A program made the translations under genes and the position numbers. The notes under the pieces were generated by a model, which was given only the letters and a program-made list of their open reading frames with translations, did not search any database and was not told the DNA's origin. 64,000 nt of DNA from Leishmania martiniquensis (taxonomy: Eukaryota > Euglenozoa > Kinetoplastea > Trypanosomatida > Trypanosomatidae), in assembly GCF_017916325.1 (NCBI RefSeq), contig NC_090169.1, forward strand, positions 872,001-936,000, given 5' to 3'. Below, piece by piece: positions 20,466 to 28,478 of this stretch. Position 1 is the first letter of the stretch. Each line of letters opens with the position of its first letter.

Positions 20466-22484
20466 TTACGGCTTGCAGCGCCCCATGTAGCGGGGATATA
20501 GGCACGCGTCCTTCACGCTATCCAGGTTCAGCATCCACACCAGCAGACGCTCGACACCAAGGCCAAAGCCGCCGTGCGGGGCACCGCCGTACCGGCGCTG
20601 GTCTGTGTACCAGTAATAGGTGGACGCGTCGAGGCCCTCGCGGTTGTACGCATCGAGCAGCTCGTCATATTTGTACATACGCATTGAGCCACCAACCACC
20701 TCACCGATGCCGGGCGCCAGAACGTCAACTGATTCCGTCAGAGTTGCGTCTATTGGGTCGCGCTGCATATAAAAAGACTTCATATGTGCAGGAAAATGTG
20801 TCATGAACACAAACTCACCCAATTTGGCCACCATGGCGCGCTCCGGCTGGTCGGTGATGTCGTCGCCAAACTCGAAGGGCTTGCCGGTCTCGGTGTTCAA
20901 GATGCCGTTTTCATTGCAGAACTTAATCGCGTCGGCGTAGCGAAGTCGGCGGAAGGGGCGCCTTGGCATGAACTTGTAGTTGGCGGCGTCCCGGTGGTCG
21001 CTGTTGGGGTCGATGAGCTGGTCAGGGTTCAGCATGGCAACCAATTCGCCGGCGCGGCCGACGACGGTGCGGATGACGGTGCAGATCATGTCCTCCAGGA
21101 AGTTCAAGAGATCCTCAAAGGAGCAGACGTCGTACTCGACCTCCAGATGCGTGAACTCGCTGAGGTGGCGCTTTGTCTTGGACTTCTCGGCTCGGTAGCT
21201 TGGCAGGCAACAATATACCTTTCCCAGCGATGCCGTCACGGTCTCGAGGTAGAGCTGCGACGACTGCGTCAAGTAGGCCTTCTCGCCGTAGTAAAGAACG
21301 TCGAACAGGGTCGAACCGCCCTCCACCTGCGTCTGCACCAGCGTCGGAGGAGTCACCTCGTAGTACTGGTTCGACCAGAAGTACTCGCGGAACGCGCGCA
21401 GAAGCTCGTGGCGAACCTTGAGCACAGACGATGCCACAGTGCCGCGAGCCACAATGTGGCGCTGGTCGTACAGCTTGTCAACCGAACTCTCAGCCGTGAT
21501 GATCGTCTCGATTGTACCGTCGGAGCTGCCCACGATAGCGTACTCGTCCACGTGGAGCTCCATCGGCGGCTGCAACTCCGACTTCGCCTTCGGCTCGAGG
21601 CGCAGCGAGCCACGAATGGCGATGCACGATTCGCGGTGGAAGGGCTCTGTGGAACCGTCGAAGACGCACTGAATAAACCCCGAGCCGTCGCGCAGCACCA
21701 CAAAAGACATGCGGGACTGGTGGCGCACGCGGTGTGCCCAACCAATAACGTATACGCCGGCACCTTCCTCCTGCGCCGGCAGTTCGCCAATGGGGGAGCG
21801 CGGCAGACCCCGCGAAACAGCCTCAAAGTCCGAGTTCAGTTGGCACACCTTCACCTCCTTCTTGGCCCCTGCGGCAGCCTCCTCCTTTGCGGCCTCCGGC
21901 GAAGCGACGGCCGCCTTTGACTCAACGATAACGTCCTTGACGAGTTCTGGCACCTGCTTCTCCAGCGCCGCGCGCACGTCTTCCACGTCAGCCCAACGCA
22001 GTGCCGCCACACGGCGCATCTGGCCAAGCATCATGTTCGGGTTCTTGTTCCACTTCGCCTTGAGAGCGGCAACGTCTTCGGTGGCAAGGGCCTCGGCAAC
22101 AGCCTTCATTACGTCCTGCTGCGACACCGTCACGCCAACGCCGCACTCGGCTGACATGGCCGCCGTGTCGACTGTCTCACTCTCGGATGCGTTCACGAAC
22201 TTGATAGCGGCGTCCACCTTCTGTGTGCTGTCGAGCCTGCCGTCGAGAATGAAGCTTGCGACGGGGTCACGATGGACAGGCTTCTTTACCTTCGTCCATA
22301 CACTAAAGAGCATCACCTTCTGCTCACGAGGAGAGGCCTCATCAATGTTGTGCTGCTCGAAGAAGTTGAGCACGTCGACAACGCGCTCTGGCTTGCTGGC
22401 GAAGTCTTTGGCACCCTTGTCGTCAAGGCCGACAATAGCCTTGAGCTGCACAATCGCGGCCGCACGCTGCTGCTCCCTCTCCAT
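20466..22484 (-). CDS. asparaginyl-tRNA synthetase with GlnRS-type N-terminal region
   Basis: This 672-aa protein is a class IIb asparaginyl-tRNA synthetase, which charges tRNA-Asn. The OB-fold anticodon-binding domain spans about 243-325 (VYVIGWAHRVRHQ...). The catalytic core follows with motif 2 at 430-450 (YRAEKSKTKRHLSEFTHLE) and motif 3 near 638-650 (GFGLGVERLLVWML). The ending CLYPRYMGRC is typical of AsnRS rather than AspRS. Residues about 8-185 are unusual for AsnRS: they match the two repeats of the eukaryotic GlnRS N-terminal domain, with CGVGVTVS at 114-121 and a MRRVAALRWAD segment near 156-166. A low-complexity Ala/Glu/Lys linker (190-212) joins the parts. The ATG at 22484 is chosen because recognisable domains begin there, but the frame stays open upstream to 23420. 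Confidence 0.92.
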   Translation of the reverse strand: MEREQQRAAAIVQLKAIVGLDDKGAKDFASKPERVVDVLNFFEQHNIDEASPREQKVMLFSVWTKVKKPVHRDPVASFILDGRLDSTQKVDAAIKFVNASESETVDTAAMSAECGVGVTVSQQDVMKAVAEALATEDVAALKAKWNKNPNMMLGQMRRVAALRWADVEDVRAALEKQVPELVKDVIVESKAAVASPEAAKEEAAAGAKKEVKVCQLNSDFEAVSRGLPRSPIGELPAQEEGAGVYVIGWAHRVRHQSRMSFVVLRDGSGFIQCVFDGSTEPFHRESCIAIRGSLRLEPKAKSELQPPMELHVDEYAIVGSSDGTIETIITAESSVDKLYDQRHIVARGTVASSVLKVRHELLRAFREYFWSNQYYEVTPPTLVQTQVEGGSTLFDVLYYGEKAYLTQSSQLYLETVTASLGKVYCCLPSYRAEKSKTKRHLSEFTHLEVEYDVCSFEDLLNFLEDMICTVIRTVVGRAGELVAMLNPDQLIDPNSDHRDAANYKFMPRRPFRRLRYADAIKFCNENGILNTETGKPFEFGDDITDQPERAMVAKLGEFVFMTHFPAHMKSFYMQRDPIDATLTESVDVLAPGIGEVVGGSMRMYKYDELLDAYNREGLDASTYYWYTDQRRYGGAPHGGFGLGVERLLVWMLNLDSVKDACLYPRYMGRCKP

Positions 22485-24291
22485 TTTGCCTTTTAACGTT
22501 GTCCGTGAGCCTTGCGAGTTGAAGCTCTTAAATAGTAGCACGGGCGCTAGCGATGTGGCGATTGTTCTACAAGACGTGTCCAGAGGGAAAACGGTTGAGC
22601 GGTGATGGCCGGGGATCAGAGTCCGACGGTTGCGCAGCGGGCAGCGCGATGACGTCCAGGAGACGAAGCGCGAACAGGAGAGGGAAGTCGAGGAGGACAG
22701 GAGTAGAAGAAGGGAAGAAGCACAAGGCGAAGTGGCCACTAGACACGGCGCAAGGGGTGCAGCTGTGCAGGCGCTTGCGCACAGAGCTCGCCCCCATGCC
22801 GGTGAGGGCGACGCCCATCCTGGTAGTCGAGAGGAGACGGGGGCCAGGACCGCGCAACAGCACATTGTGAGCCTGCGCCCGGGCGAAACAAGCGGTGACC
22901 CTGCAGCAGAAGTAAGCACGTCGTCCACAGTCAGTTCGGCACTGCCTGCCCACATCTGGGAAGGAAGGGCATCCGGCTCTTCCGAGATGGTCGGCAGACC
23001 TGTCTGCGGAGTCGACTGCCAGCCCAGCGCCTCGCCCTCATCCCCTGCCAACCTCGCTGCCACCGACAACGCCTGCCACATGCACGCCAAAAGCGCCCGC
23101 TGTCTCGCTGTGGCGTGCATCTGCAGCCACGCTGCGGTCCTAGCACGCATTCGCCTCACCCGCTGCACGTGATCGATTCGTCGTAGTCTTGAACGTGTGT
23201 CGGTGACAGAAGTACAAAGTTGGTGCCACTTCGACCGGAAGCGGCGGGCGCTCACCTCTCTTGAGTGCTTCGCTCGCTGCACACCCGCCGTGCGGCCCCG
23301 CTTGCCGAAAGCGCGCAAACACGACGAAAGCAGCGCGGAAGAGAAGTGAAATGAAGAATGGCGAGGGAATAGGATTCGCCCTATCACCCTCTGTTGTGCT
23401 CGACCCGCTTCCCACCTCACCCTTTTTTACGAGGGTATGGCAGTGCGAGAGAGCGAGGACGTTGGCATGCGGTGCAGATGTGTGCTCGCGAAAAACAGTA
23501 GCGCAGCTGTCAGAGGAGGAACAAAACGAAAAAGGTATCCGCGGGAGGGCTAGTTCAGCAGCGCGAGGGCGCCCTAGGGATGGGACATGCGGCACAGTAA
23601 AGGCGGGGAGGGCGGCGGTTTAAACACGACCAAACGCCAGATAAAAGAGCCCGCCCATTCTGGGGTTGGCGCCCAAAACACAGAGCTTTCCTCTTGAAGC
23701 TCGACGACTGGCGTTTGTCAAGGATTGCCGGGGGTGCGCCTCTCCCGTATTGCAGCAAGCCAACAAGGGCCCGTCGCTGAGCAACATCACGTATCGAGCG
23801 GCACCCAGACACGGAAGCAGCAGAGCGAGCCGATCCCTGTTGAAGTCCACATGCGCACTCCCCCCACCACGTTTTCTTTCATGACTGTATTGTCTTTTCT
23901 GCGTGTCGAGTGCAATGCCGCACTTCGCCCCCTCCACGGGCGCTGTGCATCAGTCGTTTCGCTAAAGCGCAGCGGCAAGGCAACAACAACAGAGATAAGC
24001 ATGCCTCTAGCCTGCCCACATTTTGAGGAGTGCATACGTACACACATGGAGAGTCGGGAGAGGGGAAAGGCGATTCAAAGAGCTCCAATGACAGAAACAA
24101 TACGAATAGAAGAGATAACCCAGACGTGCGGAAGGGCATCGACGTGTACCGAGACATCGAGGCGTATGTGCACACCTGTACGCGTATCTGCTGCATGACC
24201 GAGTGGAGCTTGTAAATGACCGCGTATGTTGTTTTTTCTTTCACATCCGCTTGATGTATATTCTCGTTCCTCGACATGTGAACGCATCAGT
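22485..24291. other. intergenic region upstream of AsnRS
   Basis: A pyrimidine-rich stretch on the minus strand (about 22660-22730) and a second one ending in AG near 22567 are candidate splice signals for AsnRS. The AsnRS frame remains open through 22485-23420, including in-frame ATGs at 22865 and 23150. A competing plus-strand frame (22630-23172) covers the same DNA. Between 23.6 and 24.2 kb the base composition is balanced, but I find no convincing gene. Confidence 0.45.
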
Positions 24292-24870
24292 TCACGGGGA
24301 GCTGGAGAGCAGTTCCGCACCTTCGTAGCACGGGTACGACGCCCATTCCAGCACCGTCGCCCCGCTCATCACTTGCCTGCACGCGCGCTCCCGCACCACA
24401 CAGTCGCACTCCTGCTGCTCGGCTAAGATGCATTGGACTTCATGGGCCATCTCTTGTCGATCGCTGCACTCCCACTCCTGCAACTCAGCGCGGTTCTCCG
24501 ACTCCCATAGCTCCAGCTGTTTCATTTCCGCGTTAAGGGGGTCGACTGCAGCATTGAGACGCTCGTGAAGCGACGTGGTCGATTGGCCAACAGGTAGCAC
24601 AGACACCGTTGCGCCTGCCCTATATCGATAGGTGTACAGCTGAGGACGCCGCTCTGCCGTGTATACAGTCGCACTTCCTCTTGCGTGTTCTCGCGTCCAT
24701 TCCCCTTCCGACTCCTCAGCATACACGGCGCGGAGCTGCTCCCGCCCCTTCGCCTCCAGCGAGCAAAGTAAGCTGCGTCTATATCGTTCCTCGCGCAGGA
24801 GCGCGCAGCGTTCACCATACTGGAGATGGCTCTCTGAATCTCGTGCAGCCGAGTCAGAGAGGGAACGCAT
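24292..24870 (-). CDS. small hypothetical protein, 192 aa
   Basis: I do not recognise this protein. It starts MRSLSDSAARDSESH from an ATG at 24870. It is strongly charged and Glu/Arg/Gln-rich, with two probable coiled-coil stretches at about 15-60 and 105-165 separated by a more ordered Tyr/Arg-rich segment. It has five cysteines in the C-terminal third (for example CDCVVRERAC) without a clear metal-binding pattern. There is no membrane helix or signal peptide. The codon pattern looks coding, and the gene sits between AsnRS and the second copy of the dispersed repeat. It could be a cytoskeletal or flagellar small coiled-coil protein, but that is a guess. Confidence 0.7.
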   Translation of the reverse strand: MRSLSDSAARDSESHLQYGERCALLREERYRRSLLCSLEAKGREQLRAVYAEESEGEWTREHARGSATVYTAERRPQLYTYRYRAGATVSVLPVGQSTTSLHERLNAAVDPLNAEMKQLELWESENRAELQEWECSDRQEMAHEVQCILAEQQECDCVVRERACRQVMSGATVLEWASYPCYEGAELLSSSP

Positions 24871-25518
24871 TGTGCAACAGCAATCCCCGCATGAACGGCA
24901 GTTGTAGCGGGTGTTACATACGGATGCATACTCCCCCCTTAACTAGACCAGAGAAGGAGGGCGGCGGAGCTGCGCCGCAGAAGCAATGCGAGCAGTGCGG
25001 TGAGGGGCAGAGGAAAAGGCCTACAAAAATAAAAAAAAAAAGAAACGGAGTATGCGGCCACAGAAAGGAGAGGATGCGGAGAAGAAGATCAAAGAGGCGT
25101 TCGATGAGCGGATGGCAATGCCAAAAGAGGAAAAGAAAGATGCGCGGACCGCGCGTACAGCTTTCGCAGTCGAAATGCTGCGCCTACGGCGATATCGGCA
25201 AAATAAAACGCGCCCAGATGGCCTCTTTTGTAGTATTCGAATGGCCAGTAAGCCTTTCGCGTTGCCCGAATCGTTTTTCTTCTTTGTTCCTCCGGCCCCA
25301 TCTGCGTTCTTTGCTTGGGAGGGGGGTAGCCACGGAGAGGGCAGAACGTACGCACGGAAGCTCAGATGTGTTCTTCACGACCCCAACACCACTTACGCCG
25401 AGGCGTACGTGCTCGCGCACTAGAAGAAAGCATTTGGACGGAGCACAGGTGTCCCGAAGGCCGGCGTAGGGAGACGTAAACGCGCTTATGTGAGGAGGAC
25501 GCCAATGGAAGGAGAAGC

Positions 25519-25538
25519 GGGGGGGCGGGGCGGGGGGG
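25519..25538 (+). other. G-rich quadruplex-prone tract
   Basis: Runs of seven, four and seven G are separated by single C residues. The long runs can each supply two G-tracts, so an intramolecular quadruplex is plausible. It lies directly beside the CA/TA microsatellite. Confidence 0.5.
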
Positions 25539-26193
25539 TGAGTGTCAGCGTATCACACTCACACGCAGTGATACACATACACACATACACACACACATAT
25601 ACAAGAAAGAGAGACGAGGCGAAACGGAAGGGAAATACCAGATGAACGGCTACAGTACACCTGCCGGTGTCGGCCACACCCAAAGGGAGGGCCGCGGCCG
25701 CCGGTGCCATCGCGCTCAGGAGGAAAGAGAAGGGCAGGGAGGAGCAACAAAAATGCTCCAATGAAGAGTCTAACGGCCGGCGCGAGACGAGCAAAAAACG
25801 GACTAACAAACGGCCATTGGCACCCCGAAAAAAAAAGGGCCGCGCTCAACGCCACACACACACACAACCATGCCAGCACACCAGTGTTCACATGGGCAAG
25901 AAAAGAAGAACGCAGCGAGAGGCGCCGACATCGTTTGAAATGGAGCGGGGAGCGCGCGCACGCGTAGCCCGTTCAACATCCGCATAAAAAAAAAGGAGGC
26001 CCAAATGGCACGAGAGCCTCCACATTGAGATCCAACCAGAAAAGGCCAAGTACTACGGTGAGGCATACGACAGTGACCGCCGTGGAAACACAGCGGTAGA
26101 AAGGAAGAGGGGCGACGTCCGCGTCTGAGCAATACGCGAACGCGGTCGCCAGTCACCTCGGATGAAGGCGTAACAGATCGCGCACAAACACTT

Positions 26194-26790
26194 TTTTGGC
26201 TTTGGAACGCATCCGCTTCCGCTGTCGCTCGCCCCAAGAGAAAAAAAGCACGCGGGCCGTCCCCCTTCCCCTCGAGCACCGCCCCTTTTCTCCCAGGCCC
26301 ATACCGCATAAGGCGCAGCAGTCGTAGAGACATGCCTGGCAGCCACGCACCCACTCCACCACGCCAGCACGGCACATGCCACGAGCCACATCCACCCATT
26401 ATGCTGCTCCCCAACAGCCGCATCCCTCCCCCTTCGGGGCAGCTCAGGCCTTCCATACGCACCGGTAGTCAGAGGGAGCGTCGGGGAGGGGGGCACTCGA
26501 GTCGCGGGCGCACGCTCTCTTTGAGTCGTACAGGCGCATCGGCTGCTGCACGTTGCCCTGACGCAACGCCCTGCAGAACCTGACCCCCCCCCGACACCAT
26601 CGCTAATGAATCTCTCGGGCATCCCCCCACGTCGTTCGTGCGCGACCCTGCAACAACACAAGCAGCGAATGGGCCATCAGCAAAGGACGGGAGCGGCTGC
26701 TCCGCTCCCCCCCGCACCTCTTTTCAGAGAGCCGGGTGAAGGATCGTGGAGATACCACGGCACCATGAGGAGTGTGTCCCGTCGTCAGGA
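26194..26790 (-). mobile_element. dispersed ~597-bp SIDER-like repeat, copy 2
   Basis: This is the partner of 5642-6238, in the same orientation at a constant offset of 20,552 bases. Flanking sequences on both sides are unrelated between the copies, so the repeat borders are sharp. On the minus strand the A-rich end runs into a stretch of A (opposite the T run 26192-26197). It lies about 350 bases downstream of the CCDC6-like stop codon, in the probable 3' UTR. Confidence 0.6.
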
Positions 26791-27137
26791 GGCGAATACG
26801 ATCAACGAAAACGAGAACAAAAGGGGAGGGGGGAAGCGACGCGGGAGAAAGACTCGCTTGTGTCCAGGTGTGAAGATGCGCTGGCGAGGCGTTGGGGCTC
26901 TCCCATCGGCCGACGCTCTACCTCATGTTCAGCCTCTTTAGCTGTCGTCTCAAAGAAGGGAAGAGGGAGCTCGACGATGCCATTCGCCCGCAGATGGGTA
27001 TCGCCAGTACTATATTAGCTGCACCCACAGCTTAGCCCTCTTTCTGGTAAAGGTCTTCATGACCAGAAGCAGCTTACTCAGACCTTCTTGCCCAGCGGAC
27101 TCCGGCTTACCCCTGCCCATTCCCCCACAAAGGCCCC

Positions 27138-28424
27138 TTAATGCGAAGTGGGTGGTGGCAACGATGAGAGTAGCTCGCGCGTGCGCTCCGCCAGTGAGAG
27201 ATTGCCTACCGCGGCAGAAGCGGAGTGGTCAAAGGACATATCGAGGGTGCTCATGACAGTTGTGTCGTCGAAGGAAGAGGAGGGAATGCCGGCGCTGCCG
27301 CTCGCCTGCATCTCAGAGAGGCGAGCACGCGCCTTCTCCAATTCCTCCTTCATTCTCGAGGCGCGAGCGCGGTCGAGGAAGGTCGCCTCCTGCACTGCAT
27401 GCAGCTTTGCTGCAAGCTCCGCGCACTGCTTCTCCGTGGCGGAGCTTCGCTGCATCGCAGCAGCCTGCTCCAGCAGCAGCTGGTTGAGCTTGCGTTCCAG
27501 CGCCGCCACCGCGTGGTGAGTCTCGGAGGAGTGCGAGGTGCGTGGCGTCAGGTCCGCTGAGTGGGGCGTCGTGGATGCGCTTGCGCGGCCGCTGGTAGCG
27601 TTTGGGTTGCCGCGCAACAAAGTTACACTGAAGCTATCCTTCACCTTTCTCTGAGGAAGGGAAGGGCATGTGGAAGCAGGGGTCAGCGATATGGTGGCGC
27701 CAGAGCACGCATCTGCGCGCAGAGACTTCTCAGATGACGGCATGCTGTGGCTGTCACCAGCGGGCATGGCCATCGTTAGCGGTGGCACGGGAGGAAGAAG
27801 CGATGCGGGTGGTGGTAGCGCCACATCAGCGCGCTTCTCCACTGGCACCAAGCTCGCCTCTGCCAGACTCGGCTGCGAGTAGGCTATCATGGAGGACTCG
27901 GAACTAGAGCCGGCCCCACGACCTCGCAGCATGTTGAGGCGCGTGACGAGCACATCCAAGTACTTTTGCCGCTCCGCCATGAGCTCCTGCTCCACGGCGG
28001 TCTTCTTTCGAGCCATGTCGAGCAGCTTGCGCTGCAGATTCATCAGAAGGTACTCTTGACGCTCCTCCAATGCATTTTCGACCTCCGTCTGTTGACTGCG
28101 CATCTCCTTGATGCGCGTGCTCAACGACTCTGCTTCCATCTCCTCTTCCTTCAGCAAACGCTGATAACGCTGCACCTCTTTTTCTGCACCATCGAGGCGG
28201 CGAAATAGCTGATTCGACACCTGCTCCTCCTTCACCTCCGCATCCAGCATCGTGCGGAACGACTCCTCGCGCAACGTCTCAATCTTTCGAATGAGGTGAG
28301 ACTCCTCCACTGCCAGAGAGTAGCTGGTGCTCTTCAGTGACACATACTCGCGTCGCAGCCGCTCAATGGGCATCTCATTCACAGGCACCACAACATCGCT
28401 GCGAGAGGTGGAAATGGTTGGCAT
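27138..28424 (-). CDS. CCDC6-like (DUF2046) coiled-coil protein
   Basis: This 428-aa protein has a long N-terminal coiled coil (about 18-168) whose register resembles the CCDC6/DUF2046 family. It shows the repeated E-E-x(3)-N-x-L-x-R/K-K/R-L block seen there, for example EEQVSNQLFRRL, a degenerate LLKEEEMEAESLSTRI block, and ERQEYLLMNLQRKL. A Pro/Ser-rich disordered stretch (170-300) follows, then a second coiled coil at about 305-385 and a low-complexity tail. In animals CCDC6 is a cytoskeletal/nuclear scaffold; the trypanosomatid role is unknown. The ATG at 28424 is the first in frame and lies just after a strong pyrimidine tract. A generic coiled-coil protein with chance resemblance remains possible. 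Confidence 0.75.
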   Translation of the reverse strand: MPTISTSRSDVVVPVNEMPIERLRREYVSLKSTSYSLAVEESHLIRKIETLREESFRTMLDAEVKEEQVSNQLFRRLDGAEKEVQRYQRLLKEEEMEAESLSTRIKEMRSQQTEVENALEERQEYLLMNLQRKLLDMARKKTAVEQELMAERQKYLDVLVTRLNMLRGRGAGSSSESSMIAYSQPSLAEASLVPVEKRADVALPPPASLLPPVPPLTMAMPAGDSHSMPSSEKSLRADACSGATISLTPASTCPSLPQRKVKDSFSVTLLRGNPNATSGRASASTTPHSADLTPRTSHSSETHHAVAALERKLNQLLLEQAAAMQRSSATEKQCAELAAKLHAVQEATFLDRARASRMKEELEKARARLSEMQASGSAGIPSSSFDDTTVMSTLDMSFDHSASAAVGNLSLAERTRELLSSLPPPTSH

Positions 28425-28430
28425 GGTTCG

Positions 28431-28478
28431 CTGACCAGCAAGCGGAACGGAGGAAGGGAGGGGAAAGAATGGGGAGGG
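28431..28478 (-). promoter_or_regulatory. predicted trans-splice acceptor for the CCDC6-like mRNA
   Basis: A strong C/T tract on the minus strand (about 28440-28478) ends in an AG at 28431-28432, only six bases before the ATG at 28424. An AG before the tract would give a longer leader. Confidence 0.45.

Larger units (their letters stand above)
24871..27137. other. intergenic region with SIDER-like repeat copy 2
   Basis: This contains the 3' flank of the CCDC6-like gene with repeat copy 2 (26194-26790), and the leader of the 192-aa gene. A G7-C-G4-C-G7 stretch lies at 25519-25538, next to a CA/TA microsatellite at about 25572-25602, and another CA repeat lies near 25854-25866. No gene is seen. 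Confidence 0.55.

Noticed and set aside
20784..21920. 378-codon plus-strand open frame
   Set aside because: It lies antisense inside the AsnRS catalytic domain and shows no domain of its own.
22567..23150. A frameshifted small gene upstream of AsnRS
   Set aside because: Coding-like residues at 22905-23150 continue only in the AsnRS frame; joining them to another frame needs an arbitrary shift, and the downstream part is the splice tract.
22630..23172. 180-codon plus-strand open frame with a charged first half
   Set aside because: It opposes the direction of the unit, its second half is unnaturally Cys-rich, and its charged half is just the complement of the AsnRS pyrimidine tract.
23620..23937. 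106-codon minus-strand frame with protein-like composition
   Set aside because: It opens with GTG, has no ATG near its beginning, and an equally open plus-strand frame covers the same DNA.
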